This document shows, in pieces, positions 42,422 through 54,676 of a stretch of 64,000 nt of DNA (positions are counted from its first letter, which is position 1; each line of letters begins with the position of its first letter). The DNA is taken from NCBI GenBank assembly GCA_964007475.1, contig OZ023274.1, positions 54,579,678 through 54,643,677 of the forward strand, read 5' to 3'. Source of the stretch: Hybos culiciformis (Eukaryota > Arthropoda > Insecta > Diptera > Hybotidae). The position numbers and the translations under genes were made by a program. Below the pieces are notes generated by a model. The model worked only from the letters and a program-made list of their open reading frames with translations. It made no database searches and was not told the origin of the DNA.

Positions 42422-44207
42422 CTAAAATAAAATAAAAAAATTAACAGAATTAAATTTAAAATTTTCTTTAATGATTGTTGTTGAATAAAAAAATATGTGA
42501 ATTTTATTTTTATATGTATATACTTTAATTTATTTACATATGTTTTAGAAAAATCAATAGATTTTTTTTGGGATCAATTATTATAAACTGAAAACCTAAA
42601 TGTATTTATTTACTTTACTTAACATTACTATTCTCAAATCAAAGACAAATCTACAAATTAAATTATTTGTGGGCATCGTTTTTTGTTTCCCTCTCTTAAC
42701 CTTGAAAAATATTGTAATCAAAATTTTCATTGCCAATGCGTAGACATCCAGTACGCATTTCAGGAATAAAATCAAAAATACAGAATTTTCTTTAAAAAAA
42801 ATTATACAAAAAAATATATAATGGGAAAAAATAATGTAAGATATGTCCATTGCCCTTCAAAATTCTGCAAAAATTAATGTCAAGGTTACGAAAATACTGA
42901 AAATTTTCATTCATTGATATTTTTTTTTGTAGGTATACTAAAAACATGAAACATATTACATAATTTTTGTTATGGAGGATACCTCCTTTTCCCCTTAATT
43001 TACTTCGTGAACAAATGTTGTTATCATTTTGATATTATTTTTATTCCAAATGTTTATGAAAATTTTAATAAACTCGAAAATGGGAAGGACAAAAAAAAAA
43101 TATGTAACTAACTGCATATGTAGTTTAATTTTTTCATTTATTTTATTTATTAATTGTTAAATATCAAAACAAACCATATAAAATTTTCTATAAAATTTTC
43201 AAATTTCGTTGAGGGTTCTACCTACTATTGAAAAAGTTTTGAATGATGAAAACCCGCCGAATAGTCTTAATTTTAACATAATGAAATAAAAATAAGAAAA
43301 ATACCACTTTATATTAATAAAATTTGGTTCAAAAGAATAATTTCAAGATTAGTGGTATTTTATTTCTGCAGCCGTTAAAACTATAAATACGATAATAATA
43401 ATAATTTCACAAACAAATTGAAGAACTTTTTGAGAATTCTGATGTCACTAATATAAATAAAATTCTAATGTAAGTACCTTGAAAAGATTACAGAACATAA
43501 TTTGGTAATACTTAAATATTTATTGACAATTTAAAACTAAATTAGATTTAAGGAAACCAAGTTAAAAATCTTTCTTTATATATCAAGAATTTGTTTTCTA
43601 AGTTGTTCTGCCTTTGTTAAAAAAATATGTATATGTTGTATAGCAAAGGAAATAAATGTTTCTTCACGAAAATCAGAAGTATATTATCCTTAATAATTGC
43701 TATTAAGATTTATTGTTCTAGTATTTTGTTACACATAACAATAAAGAGAAAAATAGATTACAGAACCAGTGAATAATATATGGATATTATTTTTAGGTAG
43801 GTAGATGAGTAGTTCTTTCAAATTTGTTGGAAAAAGATTGATTTCATTTTCGGATATTTTAATATTAATTTTTTTTTGATATTGTAAACGGTTAGGTACT
43901 TCCTACTTACTTTTCAAATGTAGGTATTAGTATTGTTTTTTTGTGCATTTTTGTAATATCGGTAGGTAGGTAATAGGTACCCAAGGGCCAAGGCCGATTG
44001 ATTGAACCTAAATTTCTGTTTACATCAAAGTAGGTACAACGAATACAATATGTGATGAATTAAGTTATTTTTAGTTAGCCACATAGATAGATTGGTAGCT
44101 TTTGTCAGAATTTTGAACAACTTTGAAAGTAGTTCACCTCCACGATGTTGAGATTCTTATCATAACCTCGAAATGAAAAAAAAAAAATAAAATAAAAATC
44201 CACAAAC
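42422..44207. other. Intron 2 of the TOM20 gene
   Basis: About 1.8 kb between a GAAAG|GTTTGTG donor and the TTTATTTTAG acceptor on the minus strand. It contains short repeats of GTAGGTA/TAGGTACC type near 43795-44000 and no recognisable gene. Confidence 0.8.
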
Positions 44208-44286
44208 CTTTCAATTGCTTCATGGTCATTTAAATTTGGTAATTCAGATTTTGAACCACCACCAGATTTACGTTGGCGACGACGGC
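44208..44286 (-). CDS. Tom20: TOM20, exon 2 (charged linker)
   Basis: A 79-nt exon bounded by AATTTTTAG-type acceptor sequence (AG at 44288-44287) and the GTTTGTG donor. It encodes RRQRKSGGGSKSELPNLNDH plus EAIER. In TOM20 this is the basic, flexible linker that joins the membrane anchor to the receptor domain. Phase is 1 on entry and 2 on exit, matching both neighbours exactly. Confidence 0.93.
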
Positions 44287-44349
44287 CTAAAAATGTACAA
44301 GTTGGAATTAATTCGAAAAAAACATGAAATTTGTTGCCGCAAAACTTAC

Positions 44350-44476
44350 GATCTCGAACTTTTTTTTTATAATCTGGATCATTTCGACGTTGCTTGTCAA
44401 AATAAATGCAATATCCCAAAAATAATGTGCCCGCAACACCGGCGGCTATTCCCAATGTTGTTTTATTTATTTCCAT
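44350..44476 (-). CDS. Tom20: TOM20, exon 1 (start and membrane anchor)
   Basis: Start of the mitochondrial outer-membrane import receptor subunit TOM20, part of the TOM complex. Translation begins at the ATG at 44476-44474 (MEINKTTLGIAAGVAG). Residues about 7-25 form the single N-terminal signal-anchor helix (GIAAGVAGTLFLGYCIYF), followed by the positively charged DKQRRNDPDYKKKVRDR that retains it at the outer membrane. The exon ends GATC|GTAAGT in phase 1. This Met is chosen because family members start a few residues before the anchor and the upstream sequence is A-rich leader without an in-frame extension I can support. All three exons join without a frame problem. Confidence 0.95.
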
Positions 44477-44891
44477 AATTTTTAGTTTTTGGATGTCACT
44501 CCTTTCAAATTTTTTTATTAAACTTTTATGATGAAAAAAAAAATTTTTCTTTTTAATTGATTTTTCTTTTTTTGCTTAGCTGACCTGACGTTTGCGTAAT
44601 GACTTTCTTTTTTTTTTTTTTTGTGAACTTTTAAATTTGTGTGAACAAAAAAAAATAAGTAAAAAATATTATTATATTTAAAATTAAATTTATTTTAAAA
44701 TGTTTCGAAATAAAAAAAAATGGGAAATTTTAATTTTATTTCTAAAAAAAAAATAAAACTATTTCTTTTTTCCTATTCTGCTCTGCTGCTGCTTTTCAAA
44801 TCAATTTATTACCCGCGTAGCGACGTTCCTTTTTTTTTGACAACTTATTGAAACCCAACAAAAAAAAAAGTTTTCTGACAATTTATCGATA
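44477..44891 (-). promoter_or_regulatory. Probable TOM20 leader and core promoter region with a DRE-like box
   Basis: Upstream of the TOM20 start codon there is an A-rich leader, then a locally more complex stretch (about 44770-44960). It contains the palindrome TATCGATA at 44884-44891, identical to the DRE element bound by DREF in Drosophila housekeeping promoters. TOM20 is a housekeeping gene, so the association is plausible; a single 8-mer can also arise by chance in such AT-rich DNA. Confidence 0.4.
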
Positions 44892-45992
44892 AATAAATTA
44901 CGTGTCAAATATTTTATAGGCCGTGTAAGGTGCTGCCTCTAGTGTAATAATTAAACAACAAATACGTTATTACTCTTGACGTCTTGATTCAAAATGTATA
45001 CAAAAATACAAAAATATTTTGAATAATTTCGGTGATAAAATGTTCAGAAAAGTATAAAAGTGAAAATCAATAAATAAAATTTTTGAATTTTTTTTTATAA
45101 TAATTATAAATTTAAATTAAATAAATTAGGTTTAAATGGATAAAATAGTGTTTAAAAATTGTTTATTTTTCTGTAAAAAAATAGTTTTTGTATCAACAGA
45201 GAAGAAATTAGAAAACTTTTATATTGTGCCAAAAAAAATTGGGAAAAAAAATATGTACTAAATCTAAGATAAGAGTTGTGTTGTTGGATGTTGAAATTAC
45301 TATTATTGAATTCAATTTTATTAGGGGTATATGGAAATAGATGGATTATGAAAGGAGTTGCTTTTTTGTTTTAAATTATAGTCATAATTATTTTCCTGTA
45401 CGTTTTTTTAAAAGTATTTTAATAAAAATTATTACAATAAAGTTAAAAAAAAAATTCTAATATTAAATTTTTTTTAATTTCAATGTTTTCAAGATAAAAA
45501 GTTCTAAAAATTCCCATAAAACTTAATATTTTTACAAGATTTTACTAAATCGTCGCTAAAAACCTTATTGACACATTTGACACCTTTAGCATTTGTAGTA
45601 AGATATTGTTTAACTTATACATTTTAAACATCTCTACTAAATCAATTCATAAAAAAATATAAATTAGTACAACAGATATTTAGTAAACGAAATTTTTTTT
45701 TTATTTAAAATGAAAAGCATTTGTGCACAATTTTAATAACACAAACTATTAAATTTAAAATAACTGTTAAATTATCAAAAGGTTTGACCGCATTATTTGA
45801 ACACCTTTTGGAGTACAATTGGACAATTAAATTCTAAAAAGAGAAAAAAAATATATATATAATAATATGATTTAGTCTGCAAAGGAATATGTATAAAAAT
45901 TTATATCTAAGTATTGTGACCAAAAGATCTGAAGGCAATATTCACATTAAAGAATGTAAAACTACCTTTAAAATTAACTTATCTTTATATTT

Positions 45993-46438
45993 AATAGCTG
46001 TACCCGAACACACGTTGTTGTGGAACACACGTTTTAAGTGAAATTTTTGTTGTCAGATTGATGAACAATTATAGGAGCTAGTTATTTTATAAATTTGGGA
46101 AAATATCTAAGAAGAATTAATATTTATCATTTCGACTTATTCAACACTTAAATTGTATGAAATCGAATGATATCCTTCCCAGGTTTCCAACCAAACCAAA
46201 TTTGTGTTTTTATCCATTTCCTCTTTTTATGAATCAAATTTGAATGAAATCGGAAGAACTTTTGCAGTCCTCCCCGAGAGTGGTTTCTGGGTAGGGTGCT
46301 ATTCAAATTTTAAAATAGCCTATAACGACCCCCGGCATGTCACAAAGACATGGTGTAAGTTTGAAAACGATCGGTTGAGCGGTTTCGGAACCTATTCGGA
46401 ACAGACAAAGAGACAACTTCTGCTTTATATATATAGAT
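45993..46438 (+). mobile_element. RTE-like LINE 3' end or RTE-mobilised SINE, degenerate
   Basis: The stretch opens with AATAGCTGTACCCGAACACA and GTTGTTGTGGAACACAC and closes with GATCGGTTGAGCGGTTTCGG, then AACAGACAAAGAGACAACTT and a CTTTATATATATAG end. This layout (a CGGTTNAGCGGTTT motif, then a CAGACA-rich segment, then a TATA-rich 3' terminus) is typical of RTE-clade retroposon tails in many insect genomes. An open frame of 95 codons across it (46204-46491) is not a gene: it reads through this non-coding tail. Confidence 0.6.
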
Positions 46439-46526
46439 TTACCAATGCACTCATAGGAATCATTATAGATCGAAAACTGAAGTATATATAATAACTGAAT
46501 TAAAAAAAAATGAATAAAGAACTTAC

Positions 46527-46705
46527 TTGAATTTTTACTTTGTAAGGTAGAGCAGTAACATTCATTTGTGGGATAACGACCGCATTTTAAAATAATTTCT
46601 GCCCTGATTCTAAAAAATAAAAAAAAAATTTTTAAAAGCTGCAAACATTACTACTTGCAAAATAAACTGTTTTATACTTACCGTACGTTAAATCCTTTTC
46701 TTTTT
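46527..46705 (-). other. Two candidate small exons of an unidentified gene
   Basis: On the minus strand, a 24-nt block (46705-46682) lies between GTTTTTTTGCAG and GTAAGTATAA. An 83-nt block (46609-46527) lies between TTTATTTTTTAG and GTAAGTTC. They are separated by a 72-nt intron-like gap. Joined, they have a single open frame (KRKGFNVRIRAEIILKCGRY, then PTNECYCSTLQSKNS) in an otherwise stop-rich area. I recognise no family and find no flanking start or end exon. They could be exons of a lineage-specific gene, a non-coding RNA, or chance. Confidence 0.35.
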
Positions 46706-47019
46706 CTGCAAAAAAACTTCTATTTTTTAAATTAATTTTTTACCATTTTAATGGTTCTCTTCAGCTCTGAAATTTTTTATCATAAATATTTATAAATTGT
46801 ATTATTTATTTTAATTAACAAAAAAAAAATTTTAGAATAAATAGTCATCGAAATGATTGACAAAACTTTTGTATTTTTACATATGTTTTCATACAAATCA
46901 AATTTGTCATTCATTCAAAAACCTAAAATTTTTCTACATACATAGACCTAACACAGTCTATTCTTTTTATTTCCAACTTTCAAACACTAGATGGCGCACG
47001 TTTGATAAAAAAAATTAAC

Positions 47020-47363
47020 GGGCTGTCTACATTAGCGATTTAGAATCGCGCGTATTTATGAATGTATTCTGTTTTTTCTGTTTCATTTATTAGTATTTGT
47101 GTGTGCTCAATATGCCACTGGGTTAGATTTACAGCATGCGATTTTTATACATTTTTTCAAATTGTACCATTTTACTTGACTTAAATGTCAAATTAATAAA
47201 AAAAAAGCAAAATTTGTGAGAAATGTCAAAAAATACGCATGCTGAAAAATTATTCAAAATCAGCATGCGTATTTTGCTGCGATTTTGGATTTTGTATAAA
47301 GATACACGAATACATTTAAAGAACAAAATCGCATGCAGGAAAAATACGCTAATGTAGACACCC
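47020..47363. mobile_element. Short TIR element (MITE) with GCATGC-rich interior
   Basis: The left end GGGCTGTCTACATTAGCG and the right end CGCTAATGTAGACACCC are inverted repeats with one indel. The interior has several AGCATGCG / CGCATGCT segments pairing across the middle (47130-47340), so most of the 344 bp can fold back. No coding capacity; the frame at 47129-47326 is incidental. A target site duplication is not clear. Confidence 0.7.
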
Positions 47364-47394
47364 AGTAAATAAGCTTTTGTCTGAGCCCTCTTTT

Positions 47395-47408
47395 GGGGGG
47401 GGGGGGGG
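47395..47408 (+). repeat. G14 homopolymer
   Basis: Fourteen consecutive G in a genome region dominated by A and T, directly downstream of the 47020-47363 element. Confidence 0.9.
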
Positions 47409-50400
47409 AAACTTTAGGAAATCTTTGTTGATTGTCTTTAATTGTTTGGAAACTCGAAAAGCAAAATAAACCCTTATTTTCGGAGGCAGGGCTCCCAACT
47501 TTTTATTTCTTTTTTTGTCACCACTTTTAAGTTACACAACTTATATAAGTATATACGTACGTAGTTCCTATAAGTATGTTTTCTTAATAAAAAAAATGCA
47601 AATGTTATTATATAAACCTGGAAAAGTTAAAAAGAAGTAAATAAATAAAATGCTAAATATTAGGTATTTTGAATTATTTATACCTATTATTGCTAAGTTT
47701 ATTGGTAGAATCATTTTAAAATAATTAAAAATAAAAATTGCCGCATTAAAATATGCATTTTAAAATAAATTACATAAATTGTTTTTAATATTTTTTTTTT
47801 TTTTTATTTTTTTTTATAATTATTTTATTCATAATTAATCAGAATTAAAAAAAATTTTTTGTTGACAAATTGAAAAGAAAACTATAAATATTTAATAAAA
47901 ATTATTTCTAAAATAAATTTTCAATTTTATTGTACATTTTTTAATTTTTATTTACATTTAATTTAAATTAGAAAAAAAAAATTTTTATTTACAATTTTTT
48001 AGCTAATTAAAAAACGTTATTTCGTAAGCACTTAATAGAATCTAAGATTTTTCTTATTGCATACTTTTAGGAGTGCAGAGACTTTCGATTTTTAATTAAA
48101 ATTATTATTTATTTGTGGTTATATTAAATTTTTTATTCAACATAGTGAGATCACAGTAATAATTTTTAAATTTTTATTTTTTTATTAAAGTATCTAGTGG
48201 ATACTAAATTGGTTAATTAAGTATACTTAACAAGAATCGATTAACCCTTAGTAGAGAACCAGAATAGAATATTAAAATAACCTTTTGTAATGCATTTTGA
48301 AAATTAGCAATACTATTTTCACACTACGATTTTCTTTCTAGAATGAAAAATTTTTTTAAAGCTTTTCAAAAGACACGTAAGAAATATATGCAAATCTTAC
48401 TGAAGGTAAAACAAATTTTCACTTTGAGAGTCCTTCAATATTATTTTCTACGAAACGATAAATTCATAATTTAGGTTTTTTTTTTATATATATAAAAAAT
48501 AAAAAATATTGTTATAAATTAATCCCCAAATATTAATAATATATTGAATAAGCTTGGTGGTCTCTAAAACGTTAATCGTGTAATTATTCTTCTATAAAGC
48601 ACAAATAAATACTCCTTTTACATTATTATGCTTGGTAGTAGTTATTATAAATATATCTCTTTTAATATTTAAAAATATAAGGTGCTTCTGTATTGCGATT
48701 TTAAATTTATTTCTAATAGAAAAGCACTTTATATATTAAAAACATTAACGAGCTTTCACTTAAAATTGATATTTTTGTAGAAAAGAAAGTTTTTTTTTAC
48801 CTAGTATCTACTTAATTGAGAAAATTAACACTTTTTTTTCTCAAAATATTAAAAAATTTATTAAATTAACAAATGAAATCCTTATTATATCAAAATTTTT
48901 TGTTCTTAAAATTTTTGTTTGGGCTCTAAACATTTTTAAGCCCAAAAAATTTTAGATATTTAAATAAAAAAAAGAAATTTTTGTTCCAATAATGTTTAAT
49001 ATTACAAAATATTTATAACAAACAAATATTGTATTTATTATAAACATAATATTGCGACATTGCATAACTCGCTGATATGAAATAAAAAAAATTCCGGTAC
49101 TCTACTCTGGAATTGATAGGCCGAGATTAAGAAAAATTTATTTATTTTCTGTAAATTTTGAAATAATCAAAATATTTCTAGTCAAGGATTTTATTAAGTT
49201 ACTAAATTTTTTGAAAATTTATCTCTGAAAAATATTATTTAAGAAATGTTTGAGACTCTTAAGTTCATTCTAATATTAATATTTTGATATTTTTTGTGCA
49301 AATTATTACTTTAAATAATTCCTATATCGATCATATCCGGAGTTTTTTGTTCTTTTTTCTAAGTACAAATTTCAAATTGAAGAGACAAATCTTTAGAGAT
49401 TAAACAAACATTCAAATCAATTTTCGTTAGCATTATTTTATGAAAGATTTATATAGCGATAAAACCCATAAACAAAAAGATTTGGTAAATTAAAAAAAAA
49501 ATATTTTAGTCACATAAAATAAAATCCATATTAATAAATCTTATATAAAGTGGTCCGCAGTGATTATTTATTATAGGGAAGAGTAAAAAACCATTTGTTT
49601 TAAATTTAATTTTTAATAAGGCGAAATTCATTTTTTTTTTTTCAGTTTTTTTTCTACTTTATTAAAACTTTTTTTTTTTGGTGAAAATGAAGATATTCTA
49701 ACACTTTCAATGCTTTTTTTTTTCATTCTATAAATAATCAAATTTTTTTTAAATTTATTTTAATTTTAATATCTACATTATTTTTCGAATAATCAAATTT
49801 GCAACATTATTAACTTGTCCTGACATTTTATACGAAATTCTTTTTTAAGCTCAACGATGAGTTTGAAACAATGACTCGTGTACATGGGCTTACTCACAAA
49901 TTGAACCATGCCTTCCTTATTTCTGGATATTTTTGTTTGTTATGCAGCTCTTTGCTGTAGTTCTGAAAGTATTTCTATGCAGCTTTTTCAAGGGAAATTA
50001 ACGTTTGAGAACTCATAATTAAGAATGTTACGATCAAAAGTTTTTAATTTTGTTACCTAAATTTATGGATATACGTTTTGGAAATTGAAAGATTTTTATA
50101 TTAAAAAATCTTAGTAACAACTGCCAAAAATGAGAAAAAATACCGATCTCAATGAATACGACTTTGTTCAAAAACTATAGTCAATTGAGCAAAACAAATG
50201 ACAGATTTGGATTCAGAAGCAGTAAATTACACTTAACACCATCCACAAAATCACTAAAGATTATTTATCCCATTTTTCAACATCTATTCTATTCATATTC
50301 TTTTGGCTTTTATCTTACTAAAATTGAAGTTGCGACTTTAGTTTGAAGCCATTATGCATATTTGTTTAGGTTTTTAACATAAGAAGATATCTAATGATAT

Positions 50401-53400
50401 TCTTTATAAGAAATATTCTAGTTTTTGATTTCGGAGAATTCGAACTTATATCTTCTTTCGTTTGGAAAAACTTGTCTCAAGATAAAAATTACTATTAAAT
50501 TTAATCTAAAATTTTCTTATTACATAGTTGCATATTTAATTCAGGAATATATAACATATTTTTTAATAAAATAAAGAGGAATCAATAAATTGAAATAAAT
50601 AAATCAATAATTTATAAATACATTATGTACCTATATTTATGTATAATTTTTTTTTTTTGCTTAACTTAGCACTTATTATCTTAAATCTGATAAGTGAATT
50701 ATTGCTTTTTAGCACAAAATTTTTAAATTAATTTTAAAGAGGCACAAGAAGGATATTTTACATAATTCTGTATTAATTTATTTCTTTTTAATTTCATTGT
50801 TTTTTTTTTAATTGTTAATAATTGTTTTTATATTTTTAAATATTTTATTTACACATTAACAAAAAAAAGGAAAACTATTTTTTTGTATATTTTATAATTC
50901 GCTTTAAAATATTTAATTAATAATTTATTTTTTTTAATCTTATTAAAAATTACAATAAATTTAAAATTTTTTATTAATAATTGTTATAAAAAAAAAAGAA
51001 ATTTTTAATAAGCATACAGTTTTTTTTTGCAAAATTATTTTTCAACAATCCTAAACCTATAAGTAAATTACGAAAAAAAAAAAAATATGATAGAAGTGAG
51101 CATTATGGGCTCATAATGATCCACGTACATATGGGATCGGCCCACGGTACATTTTATTTTTAATTTTTTCTTAACTACGTATAAATAATACGTGTATCTA
51201 ATTAATTACATTTTTCTGTATTAATATATACATTATTCATAATTAAAATAATTTTTGTTTCTTCACAATAAGGTCAATTACAAAAAAAAAATATATATAT
51301 ATATCTTACTCAATTGTGTTATTTGATAAAAATATACCAGCAAAAAACTATGGTACAATTTTCGGAAAAAAGTTGATAAATAATTTTATAATTAAAATCA
51401 GACATTCAAATACCAAACTGTTGTCTGTACTGGTATGAAACTTTTAGGATTACATAATATAATATCGTATAATATACAGCGTTTCAAATATATAATGTAT
51501 AACGATTTACGGAAGTACGAGAAATGTGTGAGAAATTCGTTCAACTAAACTAGGTACCTACATAATGCTTTTTGAATATCACGCATATTAATTTATTTAA
51601 CTACAGTTTAGTTTAATTTAAATAAATTTTCTTCCAAATGATCGCAACATTTTTTTTCCATAAAATAGACAAATTATTTTAAATTATTGCAGAGTTGATT
51701 TTTGTTCGAAGAATTAATTTTATATGTTTGCTAAAAATGAAAATTGGTGGGTCCGTTTTAATGGAGTAAAATTAGTAATATTAAAGTAACAACTAGATCT
51801 GGATAACACTATTTATCAACTCGCCACAATAATAAAAGAGTTTGAAATGAAAAATATAAATCTGTATATAACTGAAATTGATGCAAAGTTTAATTTGCTT
51901 CGTTTAAGTATGTAAAATGAAGTTGTAATATGAGAGTGGTAATTTATAAAACTCAATTATATCGCTTCTGTCATCAAAATTAATTTCTTATATTCTTTTA
52001 CTATCATTTTTTGGTACGATTTTCCACAAAAAAACTCACCTCTTCATTTCTCTAAAAAATCTATTAATTTATTTACTTATCTTGAAGTCAACAATTTATT
52101 AAAATAATAAGTAGTTGCAATATAAATTTAATTCTGTCAGTGGTATCATGCAGTTTTTGATAAACTCCAGAACTTTAATTGAGAATATGCGAAAAGTATT
52201 AAAATATTTTGCAGAAAATTAATAATATTTTTCTTAGAGACGTTCAGAAATTGAACTTATTTAATGCTTCTTATTCAATTATTTATTTTTTTAAAAACTT
52301 TTATTTCAAATAATATACATTTTTTTAAATAAACCACTCTCATAACTTGTGGAACGTTATTTTTAATTTTTTTTTATTAATATATATATTTATTAATTTA
52401 TTTTCATTATATTCACAGATTCGATACTGTCTTTTTAATTTAATTTTTCAATATTTTTCATTTTTTAATTATTATTTCTTTATTAAACTTTTTTATTCAT
52501 CGAAATAATTAACAAAGAATATTATTTATAAATTGTGGTTTCGAGCTAGTATTAGAGATGATTTAAATTAAAAAAAAAAATAAGCTTCGTTTTTGAAATG
52601 TAAAAAAAAAAATTAAATAATTTTTAATTATAATAAAAAAAAAACATGGAATAAAGTTTCTTCCTTAAGTCTTTTGATTTTTTATAATCAATTTACTCTT
52701 AAGATTGGTTAAATATTTTAAATTGCCATTATAATCAAACTAATAATTCCTTTTTATTCTTTTCTTTGAACAATTTTTGTTGATTTTGAATAAATTTCTG
52801 TGCCTATATTGTAAATTAGATTATATTATTAATAAAAATATTATAATAACTTTAATTTTATATTTTTACTTTGGCATAAAATTTAAGATTGATTTGCTTA
52901 TTTTTTTTATTATTATTTTTGCCAAATAATCAAATAAATTTCAAGAAATTATACTTAAAATTACAATATATTAACATTATGATAAATAAATATTTATAAT
53001 ATTACATAATACATAATTGGTATATAATATATGTAATTTAATTATTGTTCCACTTAACCTTATTTTTTCTTTGTAAATAATTTATAGATTTTTCTTGTAC
53101 ATTTCTTCTAGTCGATTTAATTATTTTTCTTACTCAAAATATATAGACAAGTTTATAATTATAGTTTTTTCTATTATTTAAAAATCTATTTATTTTTAAT
53201 TACAATAAATAAATAATTTACATAATTTGGACTTAATAAAAACTTTTTTTTTTCAATATTAATTCGTCCTTAAAATTAAAATAAAGAGAAATATTATATA
53301 ATTTTTTTTTTTTTTTTTATGAGCGAGCATTAATAAAAAATAGTTTATATTTTTTCATTATTTTTAATATTAATTATATTAATTTTTAAAACAAAAAAAA

Positions 53401-54106
53401 AAAATTAAAGAATAATTTAAGTGCGTTAACAGCGAAAAATATTTTTTTTTTATTTTTTAATTTATTTTAAAATTTTTTCATTTAAATTTTTTATATTAAT
53501 TCGGAAAATGAAAAAAATATTTTTTTTTTTTTTAAAAGTAAGTAAAGAATAATTATTCGTTGAAACCGACATCCAATTATACAAAAGATTTATACAAAAC
53601 CGCTTTCTAAAATTAATATAAAATATGTACAGAGAACAGTGATTCACAGCTTTAAAATTATATATAATTGCATATTTTAGGCATACTTCAGAAATTCGAA
53701 AAATATAAAGTAAATACTTTTGTTTGCTTAAAAAAGATGCTTAGATAACATTTGATCCAGAATTTATTGCTTTCTGAATACAATGAACTAAGTAATAATT
53801 GGTTAGTTGTGACTTAAATTTTTTCTTGTATTATATAGCTAATATGGGTAATTTAATGGTCCAGATAAATTTGTTAGGACTTGGTACACTTTTTATTTCA
53901 AAAGTATTTTTAATTTTTCTTATTATTTTCTTTTACAGCCTCCTAAATTCATATGCAATATTTATATGGAAAATTTAATATCAATCGAAATAAAGGGAAA
54001 TTAAGAGGGAATTAGTAACGTTAGGTAAATGTATTGAGAAATTCCAATACTACAAGAGGATTTCAGCTGAATTGGATTTAGGAAGGGGAGGGAAAGTGCA
54101 CAAAGA

Positions 54107-54592
54107 CTACACGTCATCTTCAAGACTTCTCAACGGAACGGAAAATTGTGATGATGGTGCTGGTGATGGACTTTTTGATGGTATTTGAAGACGACTCGAT
54201 TCGCTTAATTGAAGACGATTAGGTTCATTTGATGTATTACCATACTGACCACCACCAGCACCATATACCCCACCTTCTCCTCCATTTTGATGTGTATTTT
54301 CTGTAGGCATTGTTCCACTTGAAATTATCAATTGATTAGTCGAATGATATGGCTGCAATTGATTATATACAGCTAAATTTGGATTACTAGCTGCATTAGA
54401 CATAGATCTCACAGTTATACCGTTAATAGCATGAACTATATGATCTAATTTTTTGTCCATATTAAATATTTGCTGTTCAACACGATAAAGACGTGCGCCA
54501 ACAGTCATTGGCTTAACATTCCCAACTCGATCAATTCCAGCATAATAACTTCCAGGTTTACCCAGGGTTTGATCAAGTCGACGTTGCAATTC
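54107..54592 (-). CDS. KCNQ: KCNQ voltage-gated K+ channel, terminal exon (assembly domain and tail)
   Basis: The exon starts after TTTTTATTCTAG with ELQRRLDQTLGKPGSYYAGI, then VGNVKPMTVGARLYRVEQQI and FNMDKKLDHIVHAINGI. These are the KCNQ helix C / helix D region: helix C and the D coiled coil drive tetramer assembly and subunit specificity. A low-complexity tail follows (Gly/Asn/Ser/Pro-rich) ending SLEDDV and TAG at 54109-54107. It enters in phase 0 after MMVRIK of the preceding exon. KCNQ channels give slow M-type K+ currents and need PIP2 and calmodulin. The transmembrane segments and pore lie right of the window. Confidence 0.93.
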   Translation of the reverse strand, partial: ELQRRLDQTLGKPGSYYAGIDRVGNVKPMTVGARLYRVEQQIFNMDKKLDHIVHAINGITVRSMSNAASNPNLAVYNQLQPYHSTNQLIISSGTMPTENTHQNGGEGGVYGAGGGQYGNTSNEPNRLQLSESSRLQIPSKSPSPAPSSQFSVPLRSLEDDV

Positions 54593-54676
54593 CTAGAATA
54601 AAAAAAGTTAAAATAAGCGGATGAAACACCCATTAAAAAAATTATTGAAACTATCCCAAATAAAAAATAATAATAC

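Larger units (their letters stand above)
44892..54106. other. Intergenic region between TOM20 and the KCNQ 3' end
   Basis: About 9 kb. It holds an RTE/SINE-like retroposon end (45993-46438), two candidate exons (46527-46705), a TIR element (47020-47363), a G14 tract (47395-47408), and otherwise AT-rich DNA including the presumed KCNQ 3' untranslated region next to 54107. From 47.5 to 54.1 kb I see no gene; the open frame at 50152-50346 looks like chance. Confidence 0.6.

Noticed and set aside
44215..44478. Plus-strand frame across TOM20 exons 1 and 2
   Set aside because: Antisense of TOM20 and it spans an intron.
46204..46491. 95-codon open frame with a GFGTYSEQTKRQ segment
   Set aside because: It coincides with the non-coding 3' tail of an RTE-like retroposon.
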